A DNA stretch of 36,139 nucleotides from Spirochaetia bacterium (GCA_900769325.1 CAAGGF010000037.1:1-36139), one strand, 5' to 3'. Positions 25,130 through 32,961 are shown, counted from the first letter of the stretch. Notes: a model not told the origin generated them from the sequence alone. Made by a program: numbers and translations.

Positions 25130-25158
25130 ATTATAAGACGACTATTTTTTTATTTCAA
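25130..25158 (-). promoter_or_regulatory. M16 pair promoter, start codon 7 nt downstream
   Basis: Minus strand: TTGAAA (25158-25153), 17-nt spacer, TATAAT (25135-25130), 7 nt, ATG. One of the best promoters of the window; predicts a leaderless mRNA. Confidence 0.75.
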
Positions 25159-25221
25159 CTTTTATAATGCTTACAATCATCATTTTATTCTATTTTGACA
25201 TTTCATTTTAATTTGTCATAA

Positions 25222-25251
25222 TTGACTATAAGTTGATTTTAATGTTAAAAT
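25222..25251 (+). promoter_or_regulatory. Carboxyltransferase promoter
   Basis: TTGACT (25222-25227), 18-nt spacer, TAAAAT (25246-25251). The leader of about 36 nt holds a GGGAG ribosome site, in contrast to the divergent M16 gene. Confidence 0.6.
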
Positions 25252-25293
25252 TAAAAAACTTATGAATCTGACTTTTTATGGGAGTAACTGATT

Positions 25294-26784
25294 ATGGAAT
25301 ACAATGTTGAAAAACAGCACGAAAAAGGAAAATTCCATGCAATAGAAAGAATTAACAAACTTTGCGACAAAGATTCTTTCATGGAAATATATTCCGGTGT
25401 CCGACATAACTGTACAAGTTTTGGAATGGAAAAAAAAGACATTCCTTATGACGGAGTAATCACAGGCTTCGGCACAATTAACGGCAGAAAAGTTGCTGTT
25501 TACGCTCAGGATTTTACAGTTCAGGGCGGTTCATTAGGTTTAATGCACGGTAAAAAAATTGCAGAATTAATCGATAAAGCAATACAAGCCCGCTGTCCTG
25601 TAATCGGAATCAATGATTCAGGCGGAGCACGCATTCAGGAAGGTGTAGATGCCCTCTGCGGTTACGGAGATTTATTTTATCAGAATGTAAGGGCTTCCGG
25701 TTCAGTTCCGCAGATTTCCATCATCGCAGGGCCTTGTGCAGGAGGAGCCGTTTATTCACCAGGAATCACAGACTTCATCTTTGCCGTAGACAAAATCAGC
25801 CAGCTTTTCATCACAGGACCAAAAGTTGTAAAATCAGTTATGTTCATGGACATCACTGCAGAAGACCTTGGAGGTGCTTCAATTCATTCAAAAAAATCAG
25901 GCGTTGCTCAATTCCGCTGCATTTCAGAACCAGAATGTTTTGACAAAGTAAGGGCACTCCTTGACTACATTCCGCACTACTACGGAGACGAACTCGTTCA
26001 GGCCGCAAAATTCCACTACAGCGAACACAAAAAAGAAACTCACATCGAAAAAGTAATCCCAGAAAACGCAAGAAAAGGCTATGACATCCGCGACATCATC
26101 AACGATGTTACAGACGACGATTCTTTCTTTGAAACATCAGAAGAATTTGCAATCAACTGCGTAACAGGCTTTGCAAAAATCGAAGGCCGCTCAGTCGGAA
26201 TCGTTGCAAATAATCCGCAAGGCATGGGCGGAATCATGGACTGCGATGCTTCAGATAAAATTGCACGCCATGTACGATACTGCGATGCATACAACATTCC
26301 TATCCTTACATTCGTAGATGTTCCAGGCTTTGTTCCAGGTCCTCAGGAAGAGCAAAAAGGAATCATCAGGCACGGTGCAAAAGTCATCTACGCATATTCA
26401 GAATCAACCGTTCCAAAAGTTACCGTAATCACAAGAAAAGCATACGGCGGAGCATACATCGCAATGTGTTCAAAACATATCGGTGCAGATTATGTCTATG
26501 CATGGCCTTCTTCAGAAATTGCCGTAATGGGTTCAGACGGAGCAGTCGGAATTCTTTATGCAAAAGAACTCAAAGACCCGGAAAAAGCCTCTTATGTTGC
26601 AGAAAAAAAAGCACAGTACGAAGAAGAAATCATGACTCCTACAATCGCTGCAAAACGAGGTTACATTTCAGAAGTCATAAAACCTTCAGAAACACGCCGT
26701 TATGTTGCAAACAGTTTCAAATTCCTTGAAAACAAAAAATCAATGGATAAACCTTCTAAAAAACACGGAAACATTCCGCTTTAA
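25294..26784 (+). CDS. Biotin-dependent acyl-CoA carboxyltransferase subunit (PccB/MmdA type)
   Basis: 496 residues, complete carboxyltransferase beta-type chain with two crotonase-like halves. N-terminal half: FTVQGGSLGLMHGKKIAELI, INDSGGARIQEGVDALCGYG and AGPCAGGAVYSPGITDF. C-terminal half: VANNPQGMGGIMDCDASDKI, FVDVPGFVPGPQEE, RKAYGGAYIAMCSKHIG and WPSSEIAVMGSDGAVGI. It moves CO2 between carboxybiotin and propionyl-/methylmalonyl-CoA, either in a carboxylase or in a Na+-pumping decarboxylase. Biotin carrier, biotin carboxylase and membrane subunits are not adjacent, so the exact enzyme stays open; propionate metabolism is likely in an anaerobe. GGGAG ribosome site upstream of the ATG. Confidence 0.93.
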   Translation: MEYNVEKQHEKGKFHAIERINKLCDKDSFMEIYSGVRHNCTSFGMEKKDIPYDGVITGFGTINGRKVAVYAQDFTVQGGSLGLMHGKKIAELIDKAIQARCPVIGINDSGGARIQEGVDALCGYGDLFYQNVRASGSVPQISIIAGPCAGGAVYSPGITDFIFAVDKISQLFITGPKVVKSVMFMDITAEDLGGASIHSKKSGVAQFRCISEPECFDKVRALLDYIPHYYGDELVQAAKFHYSEHKKETHIEKVIPENARKGYDIRDIINDVTDDDSFFETSEEFAINCVTGFAKIEGRSVGIVANNPQGMGGIMDCDASDKIARHVRYCDAYNIPILTFVDVPGFVPGPQEEQKGIIRHGAKVIYAYSESTVPKVTVITRKAYGGAYIAMCSKHIGADYVYAWPSSEIAVMGSDGAVGILYAKELKDPEKASYVAEKKAQYEEEIMTPTIAAKRGYISEVIKPSETRRYVANSFKFLENKKSMDKPSKKHGNIPL

Positions 26785-26789
26785 AAAAA

Positions 26790-26898
26790 GGGGCTGGTTC
26801 GATAAGTTTGTCATGCTAAACCTTGTTCCAGAATCTATAATACAGATTCCAAAACAAGGTTCAAAAATGACACATAAACTATCATTTGGGACAGCCCC
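26790..26898. repeat. 109-bp imperfect palindromic element
   Basis: Ends are GGGGCTG (26790-26796) and CAGCCCC (26892-26898). Inside, AACCTTGTT pairs with AACAAGGTT and AGAATCT with AGATTC around an ATAATAC centre. As RNA it would make one long interrupted hairpin. It begins 5 nt after the carboxyltransferase stop and ends 26 nt before the TatD gene. Its inner GTCATGCTAAAC is related to the palindromes near 35370. It resembles MITE-like or REP-like elements and may also act on the transcript. Confidence 0.75.
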
Positions 26899-26924
26899 TG
26901 TTCTTTTAAGTAAGGAAATATTTT

Positions 26925-27836
26925 ATGTATTCAGATACGCACTTTCACTTTGAAAATTTTGTAAGCCGTGGAATAAACGCACAGGAAACGCTTTCAAACC
27001 TTGCAGAATCAGACTGTTTTTTCGCTCTTGACATCGGAACTGAACACGATGATTTAATCCACAGGATTCAGACTGTAAAAGATGCCGTAAAAAGTCTTTC
27101 AGATAAAGCCGTTCAAGATAAATGCAAAAAATTCTTATATTTTTCAGCAGGAATCTGGCCGTCCCCTGAAGAAATCAAAAACAGAAACAAAAATATTGAA
27201 ATTTTAAAAGAAAAAATAAAAGAAGCAGAAAATTCTTCAAACAATGACTCTTTTAACACAAAAATCATCGCACTCGGAGAATGCGGACTTGACCACCACT
27301 GGAATCCCTCCGGCGAAGACCACAGAAAAGCCGAAGATTTTTCAAACGATATGCTTAACAGCGAAAAAGAACTTTTTGAAATGCAGCTTTTACTTGCAAA
27401 AGACCTTTCACTTCCTGTAATAATTCATTCACGGGACGCTTTTACAGACACACTTGAATCAATAAAAAAAATCGGCTACCACAACGGAATCATCCACTGC
27501 TATTCTTACGGCAAAAGCGAAGCTAAAGAATTCCTTGATTGCGGCTGGTACATCAGTTTAAGCGGTTCTGTGACATATACAAAAAAAAGATGCATGAACG
27601 AAATGGAAGAACTTATAAAATCAATCCCGGATGAAAGGCTTTTAGTCGAAACAGACTCACCTTACCTTGCACCAGTTCCGTTCCGCGGAAACCCAAATTC
27701 GCCTTCTCTTATAAAAAATACTTACGATTTTATTGCAAAAATCAAAGGAATTTCAAGCGAAGAATTAAGCATTTTAGTCGATAATAATATTTCAAAACTT
27801 TTTAATATTACAAAACCTGACTGTAAAGAGAACTGA
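26925..27836 (+). CDS. tatD: TatD-family metal-dependent deoxyribonuclease
   Basis: 303 residues, TIM-barrel amidohydrolase fold. Metal ligands visible are His6 and His8 in DTHFHF, the Glu of GECGLDHHW, His of VIIHSRDAF, His of IIHCYSYG, and Asp of LLVETDSPYLAPVPFRG. There is an insertion around residues 55-105 with many Lys and Asn. The family has 3'-5' exonuclease activity on DNA and RNA and has been linked to DNA repair. An AAGGA site precedes the ATG. Its 3' end overlaps the convergent 27808 gene by 29 nt. Paralogues exist in many genomes, so tatD versus ycfH cannot be told. Confidence 0.92.
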   Translation: MYSDTHFHFENFVSRGINAQETLSNLAESDCFFALDIGTEHDDLIHRIQTVKDAVKSLSDKAVQDKCKKFLYFSAGIWPSPEEIKNRNKNIEILKEKIKEAENSSNNDSFNTKIIALGECGLDHHWNPSGEDHRKAEDFSNDMLNSEKELFEMQLLLAKDLSLPVIIHSRDAFTDTLESIKKIGYHNGIIHCYSYGKSEAKEFLDCGWYISLSGSVTYTKKRCMNEMEELIKSIPDERLLVETDSPYLAPVPFRGNPNSPSLIKNTYDFIAKIKGISSEELSILVDNNISKLFNITKPDCKEN

Positions 27837-28293
27837 TTTCGTCGCGCCATTCAAATTTTGCATCGCGGTTTTCCCATTCGATAATCTTTTTTATTGTAAA
27901 ATGTCTCTGGTCTCTTGGATTTTCAAAATAAAGGATTCCGAAACGGCCTTGCCCGATGTAGCAGATTTTTTCGTTGTGACCGACAGTTTCTGACTTTTCA
28001 AGCATACTCATCACACATTCAAAGTGAACGGGACTTCCAGAAGTTTTGTCGCTTAATGCACTTGAAACATCCGTTATCGCTTTCTGGCACAACGGACAAA
28101 TTACAGTACGGGATTTTAAATCTTTTATAGCCTGCTCATTTTTTTTAAGATTTTCGTTATTTTCCAGCGACAAAGCCTGACGGCTTCCTTCATAATATTT
28201 TGAAAAATTTTCTTTATTGTTCTGAAAATTATTTGAATAACTGCGCTGATTATTCCATGATTTATGTTTTCCATGACGATTATTGCGATTCAT
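27808..28293 (-). CDS. Small protein with Cys/His zinc-binding motif, unknown function
   Basis: 161 residues. The first 45 are polar and rich in Asn, Arg, Lys and Tyr and probably disordered (NRNNRHGKHKSWNNQRSYSN). The central part has CPLC and, 28 residues on, HFEC, a likely Zn site. The C-terminal part is folded: ICYIGQGRFGILYFENP then FTIKKIIEWENRD. The basic disordered head may bind RNA. It overlaps the end of the tatD gene on the other strand by 29 nt. An unusual mRNA 3' overlap but no sign of decay. No family recognised with confidence. Confidence 0.75.
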   Translation of the reverse strand: MNRNNRHGKHKSWNNQRSYSNNFQNNKENFSKYYEGSRQALSLENNENLKKNEQAIKDLKSRTVICPLCQKAITDVSSALSDKTSGSPVHFECVMSMLEKSETVGHNEKICYIGQGRFGILYFENPRDQRHFTIKKIIEWENRDAKFEWRDEISSLYSQVL

Positions 28294-28355
28294 AAATACT
28301 CCAGTTTTTAAGATTACTCAAGTTAAAAGAAAAATTTTTAAACTAACCTAGAGGG

Positions 28356-28387
28356 AACCTCTAAAAACTAAAATTTCTAAAAGTTCC
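28356..28387. repeat. Dispersed 31-bp repeat, copy 2
   Basis: Second copy of the element at 7586-7616, in the intergenic region between the 28293 and 28706 genes. It is flanked by GGAAC and GTTCC, which can close a hairpin. A TATAAT-like AT stretch follows at 28389-28398. Confidence 0.6.
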
Positions 28388-28484
28388 TATATATAATACA
28401 AAAAAACAACGGATAAATAAAGTAGGAAAACTGTTTTTATTTTTAAAGAAAGATTTAAAACATCAAAATTTTAAAAAGACAAAA

Positions 28485-28706
28485 TTAGATATTAGCGGCG
28501 TGCATTTTTCTTTCTGCAAAACTGAGTTCTTCAGAATTTTCTACAATTCTTTTGCTTATAACCTGTGCAATCCGCAAAATCGCATTATCAAGATAATCCT
28601 GCTGCTGAATTTTTACCCTTAAATCTAAAAGCCTCTGTGAAAGGTCAGATTCTGCAAGATCCGAAGATACAGAAGAATCGTAATTTTTATGAGAAGTTGA
28701 AATCAT
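28485..28706 (-). CDS. Small helical protein, last gene of the rpsP run
   Basis: 73 residues, rich in Ser, Glu, Leu and Arg, predicted as two helices (LSQRLLDLRVKIQQQDYLDN, AILRIAQVISKRIVENSEEL). The ATG overlaps the yraN stop as ATGA, and a GGAG site precedes it, so it is translated with yraN. No family recognised. The location behind FliK-like and FlhB-like genes makes a flagellar or cell-envelope accessory role possible, as inference only. Confidence 0.7.
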   Translation of the reverse strand: MISTSHKNYDSSVSSDLAESDLSQRLLDLRVKIQQQDYLDNAILRIAQVISKRIVENSEELSFAERKMHAANI

Positions 28707-29095
28707 AAAATCTCCGTAAAAGCATTTTCAATATGAAAAACCGGAGGAAAACCCGGTAAGTCAAGTGCAAGCACATCAAATCTGATATAACTGTTATTAT
28801 ATTGTCGATGTTTTAAAAGAAAATGTTTAGTTGTTCTTACCAGAGTTTTTATTTTTTGTGCATTTAGTGCCTTTTGTAGAGTTTCAGAATCACCGTGCGG
28901 CAGAGTTTTTACTTCAAAAATTACAAGAGTCTCGCCTTTTTTTGCAACAATATCAAGTTCACCGCCCCTGACTGTAAAATTGCGTGCTACGACAGAATAA
29001 CCGTTTTTTAAAAGATATTCGCACGCCCTGTCCTCACCTGAATAACCCAGATTTTTTTTATATGTTTTTTTTCTACTCTCCAAATTTTCTTTCAT
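28703..29095 (-). CDS. yraN: YraN/UPF0102 family putative endonuclease
   Basis: 130 residues with a PD-(D/E)XK-type core: GYSGEDRACEYLLKNGYSVV then GGELDIVAKKGETLVIFEVK, with the Glu-Asp...Glu-x-Lys active residues. The family is of unknown cellular role, related in fold to Holliday-junction resolvases. No ribosome site precedes the ATG at 29095. A TTGACC-17-TATTTT-6-ATG arrangement lies directly upstream within the 3' end of the FlhB-like gene, so a leaderless secondary promoter is possible. The gene is often found in the rplS-rnhB neighbourhood in other bacteria. Confidence 0.9.
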   Translation of the reverse strand: MKENLESRKKTYKKNLGYSGEDRACEYLLKNGYSVVARNFTVRGGELDIVAKKGETLVIFEVKTLPHGDSETLQKALNAQKIKTLVRTTKHFLLKHRQYNNSYIRFDVLALDLPGFPPVFHIENAFTEIL

Positions 29096-29110
29096 ATTAG
29101 AAAAATAATT

Positions 29111-29371
29111 TTATTTTTTCTCAAGGTCAACTAAAAAAGCAAAAATCGATGCAACCGCTTTCCATGTATTTTCAGGAATCATAGAACCGATTTCAGATGC
29201 ACAAAGAAAATCCGTAAGGCCGGAATTCTCTACAACCGGAATATCGTTTTCTTTTGCAATCTCAAGAATTTTTTGTGCAACCTCATTTTTACCAGAGGAA
29301 GAAATAAACGGAAGCGGAAGTTCATCAGGATATTTTAAGGAAACGGCTTTTAATTCTTTTTTTTCACTCAT
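29111..29371 (-). CDS. FlhB C-terminal-domain-like protein (YlqH type)
   Basis: 86 residues matching the cytoplasmic substrate-switch domain of FlhB/YscU without the membrane part: AVSLKYPDELPLPFISSSGKN, then IAKENDIPVVENSGLTDFLC, then IPENTWKAVASIFAFLVDL. The NPTH autocleavage site of true FlhB is absent. Small FlhB-tail proteins accompany a FliK-like gene in the rplS region of Bacillus (ylqG-ylqH), the same order as here. Expected role: unknown, perhaps modulation of flagellar export. GGAG ribosome site before the ATG. Confidence 0.88.
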   Translation of the reverse strand: MSEKKELKAVSLKYPDELPLPFISSSGKNEVAQKILEIAKENDIPVVENSGLTDFLCASEIGSMIPENTWKAVASIFAFLVDLEKK

Positions 29372-29409
29372 AATCTTCTCCAGTAAAAAAGTTCTTTCCT
29401 TTTTAAGTT

Positions 29410-30495
29410 TTAAATTTTTTCATTCAGCTTAAAAATCTCAAAAGATTCAGCCTCAAAATCTGAAAAAAAATCTTTTTCACAAAATGAAACAGAAAATTCC
29501 TCTGAAAAAAACGGCAATTTTTTCAAAAAATCCTTTAATTCTTCCGGGGAAAAAGTTTCCTCAAGATTATCAATCAAAACCGAACTGCATTTTCCTTTTT
29601 CAAATTTTAAAAAGAATTTATACGATTTTTCAGGAAAACAAAACTTCAGCACGCAATTTGAAACAGAAGAATCTTTCAGAAGAAGATTTACAAACCCACG
29701 CCCAAAACGATTTTCAGATTTTTTTATCGAATAAAACTGAAATTCAAACGGAATGTGAATCCAGTTCCCAAGAGAAAAGCCTTTTTTAACCGAAAACCCC
29801 GAATGATTGAAAAGAGAAAGCAGCGATAAATTATTTTCTGAAAAAACTTTTTCTTCATCACACACAAAAAGCGATTTAAAAAATTCCGAAAACTCATTGA
29901 TAATCTGAGAAACAGAACTTTTATTCTGTGCGCGTTTTTCAGCATTTTTATTTGAAGGCGAATTATTTTCTTCTTTTTCAAATAAATCAAGAATTTGTAA
30001 AAGTGGATTTTCAGAAACCGGCATATCTTTTGATGCAAGAACCGTAAGAATTGAAGCAGCTTTTTCCTTGTCTTTAAAAGATTTTTTTTCAACAGCAGAA
30101 CGGATTTTTTTAAAAAGATTTAAATCAATTTTTAAACCAAGGTTCTTCATCTGGTTTAAAATTGCACAAGATACATTGTCGTCTGGAAGATTTAACGAAG
30201 AAAGAAGATAAGAAACAGATTTGTCATAAGAATTTGACAGAAGAGTGTTTTTTTTATCTGGAAGCGGAACCAGATTTACTTTTCCGTTTACGATTTTTAC
30301 CTGAGCCTGAAACTTCTCGCCGCTTTTTAACGGTAAATCAGAATCAACGGTAAACCTTGCACCGTTAAACGCAACAGAAAACTTTCCGTCCGATATTTTT
30401 TGGATAACCCTTACAAAAACAGAACTGCCCTCGCAAATTACCGGTTTTATTCCAGAAGTTGAAAGGGCAGTTGAGTGTATTACAACACTATTCAT
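29410..30495 (-). CDS. FliK/YlqG-like protein
   Basis: 361 residues from the ATG at 30495. The N-terminal 85 residues look like a beta-rich domain (GSSVFVRVIQKISDGKFSVAF), a middle Ser/Asn/Lys linker follows, and the last 130 residues resemble a FliK C-terminal domain (WIHIPFEFQFYSIKKSEN then VNLLLKDSSVSNCVLKFCF). Sequence likeness is weak and the call rests largely on its place between rplS and an FlhB-tail gene. There is no ribosome site; a longer TTG start at 30504 is possible but not favoured. It could be a hook-length ruler paralogue. Confidence 0.65.
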   Translation of the reverse strand: MNSVVIHSTALSTSGIKPVICEGSSVFVRVIQKISDGKFSVAFNGARFTVDSDLPLKSGEKFQAQVKIVNGKVNLVPLPDKKNTLLSNSYDKSVSYLLSSLNLPDDNVSCAILNQMKNLGLKIDLNLFKKIRSAVEKKSFKDKEKAASILTVLASKDMPVSENPLLQILDLFEKEENNSPSNKNAEKRAQNKSSVSQIINEFSEFFKSLFVCDEEKVFSENNLSLLSLFNHSGFSVKKGFSLGNWIHIPFEFQFYSIKKSENRFGRGFVNLLLKDSSVSNCVLKFCFPEKSYKFFLKFEKGKCSSVLIDNLEETFSPEELKDFLKKLPFFSEEFSVSFCEKDFFSDFEAESFEIFKLNEKI

Positions 30496-30513
30496 TATGC
30501 ACAAAAACTGAAA

Positions 30514-30981
30514 TTATTTTTTAGCCTGTTCTTGAGCCTGATGTTCTGCCTGATGTTCCATTTTAATTGCTTCTTCTGTTGCATGTGCGGCAGCTTCAGC
30601 ACGGGCATTTCTGGCAGCGATTTCTGCAGCGATTTTTCCGCCGACAAGAGTCTTAACTTTCTTGTCTTTACCAACTTTATCACGCAAATAATAAAGTTTT
30701 GCACGGCGTACTTTACCAGGACGAATAATATCAACTTTTACGATACGAGGCGAGTTATAAGGGAAAACTCGTTCTACACCTACTCCGTAAGATTCTTTTC
30801 TTACTGTAAAAGTCTGTCTTGCACCTTCATTCTTTTTGCAGATTACAACACCCTGATAGCGCTGAATTCGTTCTGTTTTACCTTCGATGATTTTGAAGAA
30901 TACTTCAACTGTATCACCTACATTGAATCCCTGTGCACCAGGTCTTTTCTGTGTTTCTTCTATTGCTTTAATAAGATCCAT
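30514..30981 (-). CDS. rplS: Ribosomal protein L19 with long C-terminal extension
   Basis: Large-subunit protein near the 30S interface. 155 residues from the ATG at 30981, which has a GGAG site 8 nt upstream; an in-frame TTG at 30999 is rejected. The core (residues 1-115) is normal: GDTVEVFFKIIEGKTERIQR and GVGVERVFPYNSPRI, then VRRAKLYYLRDKVGK. The last 40 residues are an extra Ala/Glu/His/Gln-rich helix (AARNARAEAAAHATEEAIKM). Most L19 proteins end near 115-120. It follows trmD after 11 nt, as usual. Confidence 0.96.
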   Translation of the reverse strand: MDLIKAIEETQKRPGAQGFNVGDTVEVFFKIIEGKTERIQRYQGVVICKKNEGARQTFTVRKESYGVGVERVFPYNSPRIVKVDIIRPGKVRRAKLYYLRDKVGKDKKVKTLVGGKIAAEIAARNARAEAAAHATEEAIKMEHQAEHQAQEQAKK

Positions 30982-30992
30982 TTGAAATTCTC

Positions 30993-31772
30993 CTAACAAA
31001 CTGTAGATTTGCGGGATTTTTTTCCTGCATTCTTTACAGATGTATTTTCAGTAATTTCCTCAATCATTTTTTGCACCTCTAAAGAAAGCTGTCCGTTCAA
31101 CTTTGCATTCCAGATTAAATCAGGTCTGTTACGCAATGTCTTTTGAATTCTTTTTTTTAGGCGCCACTTCCGAATATTTTCATGATTACCCGAAAGAAGA
31201 ACTTCAGGCACTTTCATTCCATTATACACAGGCGGTCGCGTATACTGTGGATATTCAAGAAGTCCGTCGCTATAACTTTCTTCGATTAATGATTCGCTTG
31301 AAATAACGCCGTCAACGAGCCTGTAAACAGTATCGATTACGACTTCACAAGCAACTTCACCGCTTGACATAACATAGTCACCGATAGAAATTTCATCATC
31401 TACATAAAAATCAATTATCCTCTGGTCAATGCCTTCGTATCTTCCGCAGATAAAAACGATTTCGTCTAGCGAACTTAATTCCTGTGCTTTTTTTTGAGTA
31501 AACGGTTTTCCGCTTGGAGTTAAATATACAACCCGCTTGCGTTTTGCATTTACGCTTTTCAAAGCACGGTCTAAAGGTTCCGTAAGCATCAACTGCCCGG
31601 CTCCCCCGCCATAAGGACTGTCATCACATTTATGGTGCTTATCAAGAGCAAAATCTCTGATGTTCACCAAATCGCAGGCAATAATTCCCTTTTGTACTGC
31701 TTTAGCCATGATTGAGCTTTCAAAATATGCCCGCAGAATTTCTGGGAATAAGGTCAGCACAGTAAATTTCAT
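30993..31772 (-). CDS. trmD: tRNA (guanine-N1-)-methyltransferase
   Basis: Methylates G37 of tRNAs reading CNN and some others, preventing frameshifting. 259 residues, SPOUT knot fold: MKFTVLTLFPEILRAYFESS, CDDSPYGGGAGQLMLTEPL, VYLTPSGKPFTQKKAQEL, EIVFICGRYEGIDQRII and DYVMSSGEVACEVVIDTVYR. All key substrate-binding stretches are present. Starts 3 nt after the rimM stop with a GGAG site in the rimM end. The last 12 residues are basic. Confidence 0.97.
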   Translation of the reverse strand: MKFTVLTLFPEILRAYFESSIMAKAVQKGIIACDLVNIRDFALDKHHKCDDSPYGGGAGQLMLTEPLDRALKSVNAKRKRVVYLTPSGKPFTQKKAQELSSLDEIVFICGRYEGIDQRIIDFYVDDEISIGDYVMSSGEVACEVVIDTVYRLVDGVISSESLIEESYSDGLLEYPQYTRPPVYNGMKVPEVLLSGNHENIRKWRLKKRIQKTLRNRPDLIWNAKLNGQLSLEVQKMIEEITENTSVKNAGKKSRKSTVC

Positions 31773-31775
31773 GGA

Positions 31776-32369
31776 CTACTCCAGAATCCAGAGGTGCATC
31801 AGTTGTATTGTCTTTGCGTTTACATCGATATTACAGATGTGCTTTAAGGTAAACGGAATCAAAACCTTCCTCTGTTTGCCAGAAGAAGTGAATTTTAATT
31901 TTTCACCAATAACAGTACAACTCTCGGAGATAGAAACCTCTAACAGGTAACCTGCTCCGCCTTCCAATGCGTCTGTGATTGTTCCTACAGTTTCAAATTG
32001 TGGTGTAGGTGCAGCAAACTCTGCCAATCCAGTTTTGTCAAAAATCAAAGAACACCCGATAAGGTCTTTGATATAATACTCATCTTTTTCTAAAGGATGA
32101 GCAAATTTTCGTGGAACCGAAAGCCCCCAGCCGTTGTATTTTCTTACATCTTCTGGAGAATTGATTTCTGCCACTTTCATGTACAAAGTTGAATTTCCGA
32201 TTTGAGCCGATTCGACAGTGCATTTTTTTTCAGAACCGTTCAACTTTAAAGTTACTTCTTTTAACTGAACAATATGTTCATAATAACCGGAAGCACTTTC
32301 TACTTTAAATTCACCCGAAACCCCGTGAGGACCGCGGATAAAACCAACTACCAGCTGCTCTTCACTCAT
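31776..32369 (-). CDS. rimM: Ribosome maturation factor RimM
   Basis: Assists 30S head assembly by binding S19. 197 residues: N-terminal beta barrel starting VGFIRGPHGVSGEFKVES, and a C-terminal PRC-barrel with YYIKDLIGCSLIFDKTG then VGTITDALEGGAGYLLEV. Slightly longer than the usual 170-180 because of insertions. It lies 7 nt after khpA and 3 nt before trmD, as in many bacteria. Confidence 0.94.
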   Translation of the reverse strand: MSEEQLVVGFIRGPHGVSGEFKVESASGYYEHIVQLKEVTLKLNGSEKKCTVESAQIGNSTLYMKVAEINSPEDVRKYNGWGLSVPRKFAHPLEKDEYYIKDLIGCSLIFDKTGLAEFAAPTPQFETVGTITDALEGGAGYLLEVSISESCTVIGEKLKFTSSGKQRKVLIPFTLKHICNIDVNAKTIQLMHLWILE

Positions 32370-32376
32370 CAGCGAC

Positions 32377-32610
32377 CTAGTCCAGAATATCTAATGTATA
32401 GCGCTTTCCATCTTTTGTTGCAGAAGCACTTAATACAGTACGCATAGCCTTAGCAATACGGCCATATTTACCGATAACCTTTCCAATATCACTGTCAGCA
32501 ACTTTTAATTGAAGAACCATGCCTTTTTCGCCTTCAGTTTCGCTTACTGAGACTGCTGATGGATCATCGACCAATGATTTTGCGATATATTCGATCAGGT
32601 CTTTTTCCAT
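32377..32610 (-). CDS. khpA: KH-domain RNA-binding protein KhpA
   Basis: 77 residues from the ATG at 32610 (GGAG site upstream; the TTG-type extension is rejected). Single KH domain with the GxxG loop in GKVIGKYGRIAKAMRTVL. In Gram-positive bacteria KhpA forms a dimer with KhpB and affects cell division and RNA stability. The place between rpsP and rimM is the standard one. Confidence 0.95.
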   Translation of the reverse strand: MEKDLIEYIAKSLVDDPSAVSVSETEGEKGMVLQLKVADSDIGKVIGKYGRIAKAMRTVLSASATKDGKRYTLDILD

Positions 32611-32627
32611 TTTGCACACTCCGTAAA

Positions 32628-32876
32628 CTACTCAGCCTTTTTAGACTGTTTGTTCATCAACTGTTTTACGATGTCTGTAGGCTGAGCCCCAACGCTGATC
32701 CAGTATTTAGCACGATCCATGTCAATGTTAATCTGTTTTTCTTCAGCTTCAACTGGCATGAATGTACCGATTTCCTCAATGCAAACACCGTCACGAGGTT
32801 TGCGAGAATCCTGAACTACAACACGGTAGTAAGGACGCTTTTGAGTACCGAATCTCTTAAGTCTTATTTTGACCAC
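32628..32876 (-). CDS. rpsP: Ribosomal protein S16
   Basis: 82 residues: VKIRLKRFGTQKRPYYRVVV, the S16 signature, then SRKPRDGVCIEEIGTFMPV. The start codon is GTG at 32876 with a strong TGGAGG site that directly follows a palindromic hairpin in the leader. First gene of the nine-gene run to 28485. Confidence 0.97.
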   Translation of the reverse strand: MVKIRLKRFGTQKRPYYRVVVQDSRKPRDGVCIEEIGTFMPVEAEEKQINIDMDRAKYWISVGAQPTDIVKQLMNKQSKKAE

Positions 32877-32889
32877 TTTAAAACCTCCA

Positions 32890-32915
32890 CAGAATTCTGT
32901 AAAACCAGAATTCTG
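32890..32915 (-). promoter_or_regulatory. Twin-palindrome hairpin touching the rpsP ribosome site
   Basis: Two copies of the palindrome CAGAATTCTG (32890-32899 and 32906-32915) separated by 6 nt. In RNA the two copies make a 10-bp stem with loop GTTTTA, ending directly before TGGAGG. May limit rpsP initiation or bind a regulator. Confidence 0.6.
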
Positions 32916-32961
32916 AAAATTTTACAATACATGCATAATAATTCTATCATGATGTTCTGCT

